The notes under the pieces were generated by a model, which ran no database searches, was not told the DNA's origin, and saw nothing but the letters and a program-made list of their open reading frames with translations. Below are positions 1 through 12,088 of a stretch of 64,000 bases of DNA, piece after piece. Position numbers and translations under genes: made by a program. The number at the start of each line of letters is the position of its first letter. The first letter of the stretch is position 1. Location of the stretch: contig JAACJO010000009.1 in assembly GCA_013368445.1 (NCBI GenBank), forward strand, positions 620,001 through 684,000, given 5' to 3'. The stretch is from Leucocoprinus leucothites (lineage: Eukaryota; Basidiomycota; Agaricomycetes; Agaricales; Agaricaceae).

Positions 1-21
1 CTTATATCCTCCATCAAACAG

Positions 22-1846
22 TTATAGATGACCATATTGCGAATGGTGTAGAGCCGGTGGTGACACTTTGTAAGTGTCTCGTCCTAATCAAGCTCTCCTC
101 GTATAGATAATAACGTTTTCATTAGTCCATTGGGACGTCCCCCTTGCCTTGCAAGTCTATTACGGAGGCTTTACTTCTCCTGAGATTGTGGATGATTTCG
201 TCCAGTAATTAACTATCCTTCGCCTGTCCTGACTCTTACTGACCAAGTAATCTATTATCCAGTTACGCTAGAACTGTCTTCAAGGCGTATAATGGGAGGG
301 TTAAGACATGGTACACTTTCAATGAGCCCCGTGTCTATTGTGGCGAGCTAGGGGGATATCCTTTCAGTGAGACTCTAATTGATGATCGTGTTTGTACATC
401 TGCTGACTGTCGCCCCATCCCATGTCTCTTGAACAGATGAAACTCTGCCTGAGGGAATGAACGCCACTACCGCAGTCTACCACTGCTCATACAACCTCCG
501 TTCGTATATTCCGCCACTAGCTTAATGGAGAGTTATTGACATTGCAATCGCTCTTACAGTCAAGGCTCACGCTGGAGCAGTAAAAGGTAGGGTGATTCAT
601 AGTGATAGATGAGCTGCGCGTTTGACTCCGTTCATTCAGCATTCAGGGAGATGAAAATAAAGGGAGAAATTGCTTTCAAGAATGACGACTTCATGTAAGG
701 ATCACTATATCACAATTAATCAACGCCCAGCTAACACTTCTCGATAAATCAGTGGCATGCCATGGAGAGCAAACAATACTGAAGATCAGGAGGCTGTAGA
801 GCGTCATGCCGCGTTCCGTATCGGGGTCTTCTCCGACCCAGTCTACAAAACAGGCGACTGGCCGAAAATAATGACTGATACCCTCCCACCGGAAATTCTA
901 CCAAGATTCACAGACGCAGAGAAAAAGGATATACGAGGTTTGTACCAGTACTCCATATTTTGACCTTTTGCCAATCTGACTTTGAATCAACGTTTGGTTC
1001 TCAAGGCACAGCTGATTTCTATGCTATTGACGCATACCGAACATCCTGGGTCATCGCACCCGATGACGGTATCGAGGCTTGTCTTGGCGACACTTCTCAC
1101 CCATTGTGGCCGGAATGCCATGATATCAGGAAGTTTGATTCGATGGGAGGATGGGCAGGCGGCCCCGAGCCTGATCCTTTATCCGAGGCGTGGCTGCAAG
1201 CCACACCTCAATTCCTGAGGCAATCTCTTAGGGAGCTTCAGAGCAGATGGCCAACGAAGAAGATGGTGAGTAATCCAATTGTGTCGTGGGGTCAGACGTT
1301 GTTTGACCCTTTCTCCGGCAGTATATCTCTGAATTTGGCTTCGTGGAGCCATTTGAAAACTTGAGGAGTCCATTATTCCGAATCACTGAGGACGTGACAA
1401 GGACAAGTAGGCTCTTCATTTGTTCCTTCATGCCGTACTCCTCATTTCCATTCAGATTACTATATGACATATCTGGGAGAAATTCTGCTAGCCATTCACG
1501 AGGATAAGCTTCCAATCCAAGGCATATTTGCATGGGGTGAGTCCTTACTGGGCTCTCATCAGTATTCAAGCTCAACCTGCGGTAATCCTAGCCATGATCG
1601 ACAATGCTGAATGGGGCTCTGGAACCAGCGCTAGGTCAGTGACTAAATAGCGTCCCTCATTGCTTACACTCATTCCTGTTTCAAGATTTGGGATACAACA
1701 TGTCAACTATACGACGCTCGAACGACATTATAAACGTTCTGCATTCGCACTCTGTAAGTCACTGCGACTCACTGGACTTGAATTTGCACCGAATCGAGCC
1801 GCTTTTCATCATAGCCGAATTCTTCCAAGCGCATAAGACCGAATAG
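22..1846 (+). CDS. GH1 beta-glucosidase, 3' part (5' end outside window)
   Basis: Family 1 glycosyl hydrolase that cleaves terminal beta-D-glucosyl residues, as in cellobiose. Thirteen exons can be joined in frame: 22-69, 126-204, 263-366, 437-499, 560-586, 640-694, 753-937, 1006-1265, 1322-1406, 1456-1536, 1592-1634, 1686-1753 and 1815-1846 (TAG). Bases 1-21 look like an intron tail. The catalytic acid/base lies in WYTFNEP (exon 3). The nucleophile Glu lies in YISEFGF (exon 9), the form fungal enzymes have in place of the bacterial TENG. The substrate-binding part [14 protein letters not shown] sits near the C-terminus. About 376 residues are present; fungal members usually have around 500, so the N-terminal quarter is missing. 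Without the N-terminus I cannot say whether it is secreted, but the C-terminus has no tail or GPI-like end. The gene is convergent with the VHS-GAT gene, 273 bp away. Confidence 0.9.
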
Positions 1847-2119
1847 GCCGAACTAGAGGTGTCATATTTGGATGCTCCCTGTAAAATCCTACATAGGTCA
1901 ATAGTCTCAGTATCGTGGTTCCAGGACATGACTTTCGGTGTAACGGTGTGTGGTGGATCCTAAAACGTCAAACACACGATATCGGGAGAAAAACGCGTAC
2001 GATTAGTTGTACACTGCTATATAAAAACAGAGCTACAAATTCCACACACAAAGAACTAGAGCAAACAGGAAACAACACGAACCCCCATCCATCCAATCCT
2101 ACACCTGGGCCAGCCAAAG

Positions 2120-3829
2120 CTAAAACAATCCCGCTAGGTCTGCAAATGGATCCTTGTTCTGTGGCTGAGCCTGCTGCTGCTGCTGCTGAGGCTGAGGTTG
2201 ACTATTCGGTCTCGGAGCACCCATCATAGTCGCACCCATACCTCCAAACATACTCGGCATCGGCGGTGAAGCGCTAAACGTCGATGGTCCAGGATTCGGA
2301 GTCGTAGGAAGCATAATAGCAGCAGGCGGCGTTGCACTCTGTCTACTAGCCCCCTGGAAAGGCGACGATGTGCCGCTTCCGGTCCCACCGCCAAGTCGTA
2401 GGCCGCCAAATCCATTGCCATTGTTCAAATTGGCTGCTGTGGGCATAGGTGAATGTGTTGAGATTCCGGGAGGAGATGGGCTGGTAGCGTTGCCAAAAGC
2501 TTGTTGATTGGACATGGTAGGTGGTGCGGGTGAAGCGAAGAGACCTGCTAGGTCGTTGATTCCTCCTCCTCCACCGCCGGCATTGGCTGCTCCGGGAGCA
2601 GATCCATCGTCGAAATCGATCAATGAAGCGCCTTGTGTGTTTGTTGAAAGTTCGGAAGGTATAGGGTTCGCAGCTGCGACAAAGTCGCCTTTCTTGAAAG
2701 ATTCGTATCGTCCCAAGACGGTGTTGATTTGGTCGTTAATCTGGAGGAAGGTATCGAGTGATTCAGAGTCGTCGTTTTCGGCGTCATTAATCCACTTTTG
2801 GATTCTTGGGCGTGCGGATTTGAGGATGGAAGCAACTTGCTGTAACGGCGTATACGCGTTAGTTGTAGGCGAGGGTCAAGGGAGATGACCAACGATTCAA
2901 GGACTCACATCGTAAGCGTCCCCCGTGACGAACTGGTTGGTCCCTTGTTGTTGATCGACATTATCAAGCATCTCATTGAGTAAGATGACTTTTTGCTCAA
3001 GTTTATTGAGGTCATTGAGTGCCTGTGCTCGATAGTCAGGCTTGGCATCTGGATTGGCACCGGCAAGCGATTTCATGAGTTCTTGGGCTGCGGCCAGATC
3101 TCGAGGTGTGCCGCGCCTTATTAATTCCTGAAGCTTGGCGGACTGGGCTTCACGATCTTCCTCTTCCAATTCTTCTGCTGATTTAAGGTTCTGTAGCATG
3201 AGGCAATGGTCATCGTAAGGCCTACATTCAGATTTCTGACAGGCTCTGCTGCGGGCAAAACGTACCGATGCATTCTGCAATGAGGGTTGTCGACCTATCT
3301 CTCTGAATCGATATCCCTTGAAGGTCAGCAGTCGATGCATATCCCGGATATTCCCTAGATCATCTTTCCACCTCGATTCGGTGCAAATTCCTTCCTTCCA
3401 GCCATGTATTAGGTCCAGAATGCGTGTCATGATAGGATTGGGGAAAGGTGGTGGGCGTTCAGGAAAGCGCCGGACGAGTTCATTGAGAAACTCTTTGGTA
3501 GATATTTGGAGATGAAATGGGTATCCGCAGGATTGGACAAGTGTATCGAGGAGGGAAAGAGAAAGGAGGGCAATGTGTGGGTTTCTGTGGTTTGAGAGCC
3601 TAGCTATCATCATTGCGGCATCTCGGGGACTATATTTTTGCAAAATGGTCAGACGCGATAGAAATAAGACAATGTAAATAGCGCACTTGTTGGCTTTCTT
3701 CTTGTTGATGTAATCCGCAACCTCGAGATGTAGTGCATAGTTTGGTTCGTGCAAAGACGGCTCACAACAGCGAGTTATGAGAACTTCAAGGGGAGAAGTT
3801 CTCATCCAGCTTGATCCCGTCGCAAGCAT
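2120..3829 (-). CDS. VHS-GAT domain adaptor (GGA/TOM1-like)
   Basis: Predicted endosome/trans-Golgi sorting adaptor. Exons 3687-3829, 3266-3629, 2909-3190 and 2120-2839 give 502 residues. Residues 1 to about 150 form a VHS domain (CCEPSLHEPNYALHLEVADY, then AMMIARLSNHRNPHIALLSL, then TKEFLNELVRRFPER). A helical GAT region follows (about 190-320, including LNKLEQKVILLNEMLDNVDQ), which in the family binds Arf-GTP and ubiquitin. The C-terminal third is Gly/Ser/Pro/Gln-rich, with two copies of the short motif DLAGLF, one of them at the very end after a DPF. No GAE ear domain follows, unlike yeast Gga proteins. The start ATG at 3829 was chosen because VHS homology begins about 15 residues later; the longer upstream frame is not protein-like. 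Family assignment is secure; GGA versus TOM1-like is not. Confidence 0.88.
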
Positions 3830-4199
3830 GATGGTTGACCCAGGAATCTGTGCAGAGAGAGAACAGAAAGCGAGCGAGATCAAGTTCCAAGGTAGAGGCC
3901 AACAGACAAACTGGCAAGCGTGGCACACGAAGAAATTGCCTTTTTTGGTATATCCCAATGTCAAAAATATGTTTTGACCGAATCACGATTCGTGCTGCTT
4001 CCTCTTTTCGTTGGGTACTCCAAAACCCGTCGGAACTGAAATAAATACAAGATTCGGGTAGCCACAGCTGGCCAAAGCAACAGCAGTAGCTTAGCAGACG
4101 CCCTCAGAATTGATACAGCCACTTGCCGGACATGATGCGGGCGACACGGAATAACCAATACCCTGGCGCTTCCAACCCCACGTAAGCCGAAACTGCTTT
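3830..4199. promoter_or_regulatory. Divergent intergenic region between VHS-GAT and amidotransferase genes
   Basis: This 370 bp region separates two start codons that point away from each other, so it must hold both promoters and both 5' leaders. I see no clear TATA box or other recognisable element. Confidence 0.45.
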
Positions 4200-5325
4200 A
4201 TGCCTCGTCTTGCATCACCTCTTCGTACAATCCGGGTCGCTCTCTTAATCTGCGGTGAACTTCCTCAAACTCTTGTGGCCAGTCATGGCGATTTTCATGC
4301 TATCTACCAACGATGGCTAAAGAACTCCCTACCTCGTTATCCTGGTACTCGATTGGTTATGCACGGGTATGATGTTGCTAGGATGAAGTATCCCAAGGAA
4401 TCTCAGTTATCAAAATATGACGCTGTCATGCTCACTGGATCCCGTATGTTCTCCGAACCATAATTTTCTTGGGTGACCTTGAGGCTTATATGAGCGAACA
4501 GCGTCAGATGCGTGGGCGGACGAACCCTGGGTCAACCGTCTCGTGTCTTTCGTTCGACATGTTGGCGACGAACATCCCCATGTCAAGATATATGGTATGT
4601 TGGTCCGGGCCTGACCTGGAAATGTAGTTACATTTCTGAAATCCATGCCTTCTAGGTATCTGCTTCGGCCACCAGATCGTCAACCGTGCCCTTGGAGGTA
4701 CTGCCCAGCGAAATACTAAAGGCTGGGAGCTAGGGAGAACGACCGTTCACACAACAGATGTCGGTAAGATGCTATTCGGGGTTGATAAGCTGGTAAGCTG
4801 CCTCTCTCTAAACGAGGCCCTTCTTCTTGCCTGACCGCACCAAACTCGTTTCGACAGGAGCTTCAACAAATACACCAAGACCACGTCCCAATCTCATCTT
4901 TCCCGTCCTCTTTATCCTCAAACGGGGTGTACCCACTAGGATACACAGACAATACCGACAACCACGGCCTCGTGAAATTTCATTCACAATCCCCAAACTT
5001 CACAAATTACTCCAATCGTCACAGCAGTCATCTCGCAAGGCAGATTCATGTAATGACCGTTCAAGGTCACCCTGAATTCAACGACACTCTCGTAGCGGAT
5101 ATTACGAAGGAACTACATGATGTGGACTTAAACGTGATAGACCTGAGGAAGCAATGCAGTAGCGAGGTTGAGGACCCTTCCCATGATACTTCGCGTATCG
5201 ACGGGAATGAAGTTTTAGAGGCATCTAAGAGGGACGATGGTATAGATGTAGTTGGAAGGGCATTCTGGAGATTGTTTGGCGTTGAAGGTGGGAACATAAG
5301 AAAGAGAAGATTTAATATTCCATGA
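4200..5325 (+). CDS. Class I glutamine amidotransferase-like protein
   Basis: Exons 4200-4443, 4502-4594, 4656-4792 and 4858-5325 give 313 residues. The fold is a class I GATase: IRVALLICGELPQTL at the N-terminus, YDAVMLTGSPSDAW near residue 80, the nucleophile Cys in GICFGHQIVNRALGG (exon 3 start), and the His/Glu pair in MTVQGHPEF (exon 4). The catalytic Cys-His-Glu triad is therefore complete. The domain stands alone with no synthetase partner, which matches the fungal YLR126C-type family of putative glutamine amidotransferases; the natural substrate is not known to me. The last 60 residues are variable and charged. The gene is divergent from the VHS-GAT gene. Confidence 0.87.
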
Positions 5326-6556
5326 CAATTACGCCCAGAGTTCCGGAAATTTGTTGTTTTAGTGAGCGATTGGCTCGAAGATGGTGGAAACAATAACGCA
5401 CCTCGACATCAAACATACTGCCAGCGAGCCATGATCGATGATCGGTCGATTCTGCGCCGATCGTGGGGGCGGGACCATGAGGTCAGGGTTTGACTGTTAT
5501 TCGTGATCAACGGACTTGCGGCGTTGAGGGAAGGATAATGTTCAGATATTATGTGCGAAGATTCTATCCCGCACTGCAGTGCACTGAGCACTCCCAACCG
5601 AGCCCCAACCCCCGTACAATCGTCTAAACGACAACCACAGGACACATATGCAGGAATCTGGCAGAAACAATCCAGCCGAATTCCATGCAATAAAGGCAAT
5701 AAATCGGTCTGGACAGCGCAGACTCAACAGGGCACCTGAGCATGAGGCCGGTGACATACATACGTCTTTACGAAACACATCAATACCCAAAGTCAAAAAT
5801 CAACGACCCGCCCGCGGCCTTTCCCGAGCACGGTTCTCATAGAAGCATTGACGCGGTAAACAAACCAGTTCTCTACAAGGAGAATATCTGCTGAATCTCT
5901 ACAACTACTACTACTTTGAACTTGAAAGAGCATAAAGTACTGACCGTGGACGCAACAAAGAAAGTCAAATCTGGGAACTCTCGATTCCACTAGTGTCAAG
6001 GTGGTCAGACCATAAACAGTTAGCGTTTGAGTAACATTCATTCCGAACACCAGCCCTGTCTCACCGACGAACGCCGGTCACGCCCTGAACCATTCGGTCC
6101 AGCCAACCTCAGTGAGTTTCCCATCTCCAAAGCTGAAATCTTCTTCAACGTCCAACCGCTATCTACAAGCTTTCTCTTACCCTTAGTGCAGTACCCCGAT
6201 CTAGAGAGCCATTCACCAGACAGTGGACACAAGGAAATTCAGGGACAAGCCTCTACTCAATTAAAATTTCTTATGGCCGGCCACCAACCCTAATTTTGGA
6301 ACAAACGTAAATCTATTGCTCACCTCCTGGCGCTAGTGAAAACGTTAGTCTCGAACTTGTAAACATTTGGACAAGATAATTTTTCGAACCTAAACTCGTG
6401 CTCCGAGTCAACAGGAGACTCAGGGTTACAGGATGCCTATATAAGCCAGTGCTCACCAGCTCTCCAATTCTCATCGGTTCTTCGCTGCTTCTCTCTCTCT
6501 CATCTACTCGACTTTCGCCTTAGTCCCAACAACCTTTACATTCTTTCATATCAACA
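5326..6556. other. Intergenic region upstream of secreted protein A
   Basis: This 1.2 kb has no recognisable gene on either strand; the open frames are short and resemble nothing I know. The last 120 bp contain a TATA box (6438-6445) and a CT-rich leader (about 6480-6520), as in strongly expressed fungal genes. Confidence 0.5.
6438..6445 (+). promoter_or_regulatory. TATA box of secreted protein A gene
   Basis: TATATAAG lies 119 bp upstream of the ATG at 6557 and is followed by a CT-rich stretch and a pyrimidine-rich leader. The paralogous gene at 20449 has a TATA box at almost the same distance (113 bp). Confidence 0.6.
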
Positions 6557-7484
6557 ATGCGTTCCTTCGCTGCCATCGCCACCTTTGCCACCCTTGCCTT
6601 CTCGGCTGTCGCCTCTGCTCTCCCAGCTTATGGCCCCGGCTCAAACACTCCCTCGAGCTACGGCTCTGAGCACCACGGACACGACGTTCACACCCCTGTG
6701 ACTCTCCCTCACTATGTAATGTTATATCTTTGCATTGTATATTTCTTTGCTGAGACTTTGTTTATAGGGTCGTCGTGACGATGCTTCAACTGCTGTCGGC
6801 AATGATCAGCTTAAGGATGCGAAGGCTAACGTCCCTGCCCCTCCCCCGGCCCGTCTCCCCCGTGCTGACGTTCATGTCACCATCCCCGAGATCCTCGTTG
6901 AGCTCAATGCTAAGATTCTTCCCCTTTGCCAGGACCTCAGTAGGTTTCTATGTATTAGTGCATGTTTGGCTGAGTAACTGATTTTGCTTCAGGTGTCAAG
7001 GTGAAGGCCGCTGTTGATGTTAAGGCTGCTGTCGATGTCTCTGTCAAGGTCCTCGCTCAAATCAAGGCTCTCATTGTAGAGGCTCAGGTTAAGATTGAGG
7101 CTGCTGTGACTGCCAACGTTGATGGTATCCTCAAACTCAACGGCAAGGTGCTCACTGTCCATGCCGTCGCCCAGATCTGCGCCGACCTCATCCTTGTATG
7201 TACCTATATTTTTGGGTCTGAGATCCATATACTAATCCCCTTCATAGGCCATCACCGCTGTTGTCCGTGTTATCCTTGAAGTTTGCGTCAAGGTTGATAT
7301 CAACGCCATCCTCGCCTTGGTCGTTGACATCTCCGTATCCATTGCCGCCATCATCACCGCCATTGTCAAGGTCTCCGCCAACATTGTCGTTGAGATCACC
7401 CCTCTGATCAAGGTCTGCGTTGATCTCATTGTTGACCTCAAGCTCGACGCTCTTGTCAAGGTCTTGGCTCTTGTTAAGGCTTAA
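6557..7484 (+). CDS. Secreted Val/Ile/Leu/Asp/Lys-rich protein A, function unknown
   Basis: Exons 6557-6715, 6768-6939, 6993-7195 and 7248-7484 give 256 residues. A signal peptide (MRSFAAIATFATLAFSA, cleavage probably after SALP or just before) is followed by a polar His/Ser/Gly-rich segment of about 40 residues. A dibasic RRDD site and an LPRAD site follow, both plausible for Kex2-type processing. The rest, about 170 residues, is a monotonous run of Val, Ile, Leu and Ala with regularly spaced Asp/Glu and Lys (for example VKVKAAVDVKAAVDVSVKV). It has no Phe, Trp, Tyr or Met and only four Cys. This suggests an amphipathic helical or self-associating rod, but that is inference. Its paralog is at 20449-21402, with the same four-exon layout and an exon 3 of identical length (203 nt). 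The hydrophilic-then-hydrophobic plan recalls the secreted SC15 type of Schizophyllum, but I cannot show homology. Confidence 0.82.
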
Positions 7485-7766
7485 GTTTAGTAGTGGAGTT
7501 TAGTAGTTACGCGTAGTACCGGTGATTCTATCATATTTGGAAGGACGATAGTCCAGAATACCCCAATAATTTGGATTCATTTTGGAGTTTTTAGTCTTGA
7601 TTCCAACATTTGAGTAGTTCGTCGGAAGATATCGAGTTTTGACCATTCAGAGTCTTTGAAGGTAGTAGTTGTGTGAAAGTCATGAATATTCCATTCAGCA
7701 CCATGGTTGTATGCAATTGGTTTTTGCCATGTATTGATGTTAAACTAATCCACTTGACGAGTGATA

Positions 7767-8894
7767 TTATGACAACCAATTGACCCAGTCACTGCCTTTA
7801 CCTTGGATGATATTTGCAACGTTCCTAGCAATGTGACGATCGGCTTGTTCACTTGCGTGAAGTTCATCATACCTAAGTCAAATTTCAGCCCATATAACTA
7901 TGCTAATGCTGACTGGTTAAACGCACCATAGATAGCTGTCCCACTCAGGACCTTTGGGTACATATGTACAATTATTGTCTGTTGAAGGACCGATCTCATA
8001 AACACAAGTCTTGATTGTACCAGTCACGTTTGGCGGAGCGGTACCGTTCAGGTATGCGCCAGGATTTGAGATAATATCAAGCCACATTGAATGAGTATCG
8101 TAGATACCTGATTGGCGTCACGGGTTTAACGTCCTTCATCGATCAATGAGCCAGCGACTCACCGACATGGGCACCAGAGAGCCTCGGTGCGAGATTCTCG
8201 AGGAAGACCTTTGTGAGTTCGTTCACGGAATCGACAAGCTGACGGATCATGTAATGCCACTCTGTGGTGTTGCGCTCGAGGTGCCAGTAGTATGATGGGA
8301 AGGGGTCAAGGTCGTAGATCGGGGCCTTTTCGAGCGGGAATAACTGAAGTTCGCGGAGTGAGTTTGCCTCGGCCTAAAACACGAAGCCCAGCGCCATAGA
8401 CTCACATTATGGAACAAAAAGTTTCTAGCACCAGCATCGTATAATGCCTGCACAGATCCGACCAAACAGTTCACGACATCCGTCACAGATGCATCATTAC
8501 TCGCAGAAATGATCGAGTTGGGACCGATGTCGTTCGTTCCCATCCAAATCGTGTACAGCGTCTTCGATTGGTCAATCGTAATGCTACCATTAGCTAGCTC
8601 TGCCTTATACGTGGGGATTTGCCAGTCGACGAGGGAATTGAAGGGTCGGGGCGTGAGGGTGTTGGAGCAGGTCGAGCCGGACCGGGCAAATGGTATGAGC
8701 TTTACTCCGGTGTAGGCTGCAACATAGTCTGGCCATTGAACACCGCCGTTGAAGACCCGAATCGTGTCAGTGGTGCTATCACCAAAAGTAACAAAAGTCG
8801 TGATGTCTCCGTTTTGGAACGGCCCGGTATTGCCTTGGGCTTTCACAATGGCGGGAAGAAGAGGGAGGAGAGTGACAGTGGAGGCGACCTTCAT
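7767..8894 (-). CDS. CE16 acetylesterase (GDSL/SGNH), copy 1
   Basis: Secreted carbohydrate esterase family 16 enzyme, which removes acetyl groups from (mainly terminal) hemicellulose sugars. Exons 8406-8894, 8163-8343, 7927-8107 and 7767-7872 give 318 residues. A signal peptide ends around AIVKAQG. Block I is FVTFGDSTTD with the nucleophile Ser, block III is WMGTNDIG, and the Asp/His dyad is in WYDELHASEQADRHIA near the C-terminus, so all catalytic positions are present. Several N-glycosylation sequons (NGS, NTT, NGT, NVT) fit a secreted enzyme. Copy 2 at 10969-12088 has the same exon number and intron phases. The gene is convergent with secreted protein A, 282 bp away. Confidence 0.9.
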
Positions 8895-10968
8895 CTTGGA
8901 ATCAGTGAATCCTAGGCGCAGGTCCAGGGCCTATTCTAGACGAACCGTAGCTTTTACTCGCTTTTTATCCAGTAGAATCGCCTGTAAGGGGACAAACCAG
9001 GACCCCCTGGAAGAGTCGGCTCCGCTAGAAAGCGATATAATGTAGGCTGTAACGGCACCCTTTAACGATTGTACATGTTGTCTTGGTCATACTTTTGAAT
9101 CGCCCCGCGGTGAGAGTCCAAGTCCTTGGGATTGTCATACATATTTACCGACGCTTCGTATATGATACCTATCGAGGGAATCAAAGTTGACAGTCGGACA
9201 TGGGAAGATTCTCCCCACCATCCAAGTCATAAGTGGAAGTATGGTAAAGAAATTGAATGCTGACAAGCCCCACGTTTACTTGCGGCCTAATTGCCCACCT
9301 GGGACAGCGGGAGCGAGACGAAAATAACATCAGGAATAAATGGTGGCTGGATGAAGAACGAGGTGAAAGGTACGGTACCAGGCATGTTTGACAGTCAGGA
9401 AGATTATCATCCTCGGAGTACGAGAAGCAAGTCGAACTCGGCGTTCGTACGTCGTGCCTGAGTGTACCGAATGCTGGCGCACATTCCAAAGACTGCTGAG
9501 CGCTGCGTCCTGGCGGTGTACTGCAATACAAGTGGCCAGGCGATAGTCCAAATGACCTACAGTCAGCTTCCTCCGTTTTCGGTCAAACACAATATCTGGA
9601 CGCCAGGATCTGATACCGCTGCTACACCATAGCTCCAGTAGGTTGACTCCGGGAGGAACATATTCTAAACTATCAATCAGTGGAGACGGGTACAGGTATG
9701 TACAGAGCGATGCAATCCAGAGCAACGATGTGTATCGCTCATGAGACCGAGAAACATGAGAGTGACTGGCGCGAGAGTAGTGGGCATGTCTTGCCGAAAC
9801 TTGTCGCTCCGGCGGAAAAGTAAACAGACCTGTACCGGACATCACAAGTCGGATTTAGCCGCACACCTCCACCCCCTTCCAAGTCGTCATCAAGTCCGAT
9901 CAGCGTGATCAAAAGGCCTACTGTAAAGCTCAAGTGAACTTCATTTCATGAGTACACTCCTTCTGTTCTCATTGATCGGCACTCACTTCTGCTGCTCTGT
10001 ACCTGTACTCTAGGATACGGATCAGTCTACCCGGGCTGGTGCTTTGACATGGATTGATCTACATTAACTCGTATTGAGGGTATGGACTGCTTGTCATGGA
10101 TCTGTACCAGATCATACCTAAGCTCTACTCCCCATGGAATTCAGGATCCACATGCTCCAACGTGGGTATACCGTCAAAGTGGGACGGGGGCGAAGCTACC
10201 TGGGCCCGTCTGAATCTCTTTTCTCCCTCTGAGATCCAGACTCAGTCATCTCAGTTTTTGGCAGTCTAAAGCTCTCGTGTCTGGTCGTATTGAAAAACCA
10301 TTACGTTCGATCTTAATTCATACAGCTCCTTGAGGGTAATCGCCGATCCAAAACTTTAAGATGTCCCGACCACTACTCAAGTCCTAATGTTCACTCATCA
10401 GTAGACAATAACCAGACATTCTGTATAGCGACTCGGAGCTGAATTAATGCCCCAGTCAATCGCTGCTATCTCACGACGGCGAATCCTCCGCCCTTGAGTC
10501 AGTCAACCCGGGAGCTACAGGCGTCAAATTTCCTGGGGCAGGGCGAGGACTTGCGCCGGGGGGTTTAAATATATTTCCTTCCAGTTCATGAGTTGACGCA
10601 AATGGCTGGTGTTTGGCAGTGTCGTGCTATGGGATTTTGGGATGTCGCCAAAACGGTTCATAGAGTTGCCATCAATAATATCATGATAATGACGTTGAGT
10701 CAGCTTCTGCCATCAAACACCTCTCGATTCGAACCATCATCTTCCGAGATCTACACTCTCTTCTGAGATCCCCAAGTCTACAATCTTTCAATTTACCCCC
10801 TTCTTACAATGAATTGCCCACCCATCTCTAAAATATTCCACAAAAGCTGAAAACTTCAGACTTGGAAGGGAAACTGTTTCGTAACTTTTACTACCTTTGA
10901 TTTACGCACTGAAAAACGACAATTTTTCGTAGTGGAACTAAGCAAATACATTGCTGTAACAGACTATC
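8895..10968. other. Intergenic region between the two CE16 genes
   Basis: This 2.1 kb has no recognised gene. The longest open frame (minus, 9330-9845, 171 codons) resembles nothing I know and lacks convincing features of a protein. The first 120 bp must contain the promoter of CE16 copy 1 (reading leftwards), including an A/T-rich GATAAAAAG about 70 bp before its ATG. A tTTAAATATAT stretch lies near 10563-10573 with no evident gene. Confidence 0.4.
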
Positions 10969-12088
10969 TCAGCTCAGCCAGGTCACCCATTTGCTCCCCT
11001 TTGCTTTAATGACATTTGCGATTTCCCTTGCCACGATACGATCAGCTTGCTCGCTGGGGTGCAACTCGTCAAACCTGCCCATTTCAAGCTGTTGAGCGAT
11101 TTATTGACCTCGACCTGAAATACGTGGAAAACGCACCACAGATAGCTGTCACGATCGGTGCCACCCACAAGCGTACACACGTTTTCGTTCGAGTTGCCAA
11201 CTTGGAAAACACAAGTATTCACCGCTCCCGTCACATTAAAAGGAACAGTGCCATTCAGATAGTTCGCAGGATTGGCGAACATATCTGCGAAAAGACTATG
11301 CGAGTCGAAAAGTCCTGAATGGGTGGCAATGTAAGTTTCTGAGTGGCTACTTTAGGATCAACTCTGACCGATGTGGGCACCATGCAGCTTAGAAGCGAGG
11401 CCTTGAAGCATGATCTTCGTCAATGCGTTCCCAGAGAGAACAAGTTCACGCATCATAACACTCCATTCAGTGGTGTTCCGTTGGAAATGCCAAAATTTGT
11501 TTGGCCACGAGTCGACTGCATACAGTGGGACTAAGTTCAGGGGAATCATCTAGCAGTGGATAGTGTGTTTAAAGCGATTCATCATATCACTGAGTGGTTA
11601 ATAGGACTCACGTTTTGGAACAGGAAATTTCTTGCCCCATTGTCGTACATGGTCTGTACCCAGTTAACAGCGCATCCAGCGACATCGACATTCGAAGCGG
11701 AATTGCCTCCTGTTAACAAGGAGCTAACCCCGACGTCGTTCGTCCCTATCCACAAGGAGTATAAAGTGCTTTCCCCGTTGACCTTGATAGCTCCTGTTCC
11801 TTTGTCACTCAAGAATGCAGGGATCTGTGACTCGAATACAGGAGGGAATGGTCGGAAAGTGATGTTATTGGAACAAGTGGCGCCAGATTTCGCATAGGGA
11901 AGAAGTTCAATATTGGCGTAATCGGCAACATATACAGGCCACGGAGTACCTCCATCACTAATTGATACGACGTCGGTGTAACTATCGCCAAAGGTGACCA
12001 GAGACCTGATCTGGCCCTTGTGGAAAGACTGTCCGAGGGCTCCAGCCGAGAGGATGAGGATAGCACTGACGAGTGCTGTAGGCTTCAT
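10969..12088 (-). CDS. CE16 acetylesterase (GDSL/SGNH), copy 2
   Basis: Second secreted CE16 enzyme. Exons 11612-12088, 11369-11549, 11137-11314 and 10969-11074 give 313 residues. Signal peptide MKPTALVSAILILSAGALG; an ATG 27 bp further upstream would add nine residues before it and is less likely. Block I is VTFGDSYTD, block III is WIGTNDVG, and the Asp/His dyad is in WFDELHPSEQADRIVA. Exons 2 and 4 have exactly the same lengths as in copy 1 (181 and 106 nt), and the intron phases agree, so the two are tandem paralogs. Protein identity looks only moderate, pointing to an old duplication. Expected role is deacetylation of plant cell-wall oligosaccharides outside the hypha. Confidence 0.9.

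Noticed and set aside
9330..9845. Minus-strand open frame of 171 codons between the CE16 genes
   Set aside because: No domain, no paralog, no clear promoter or splice partners. Probably chance.
10715..10735. Sequence resembling a tRNA B-box (GGTTCGAATC on the minus strand)
   Set aside because: The flanking bases do not form a T-stem, and no A-box or acceptor stem is found at the right distance.
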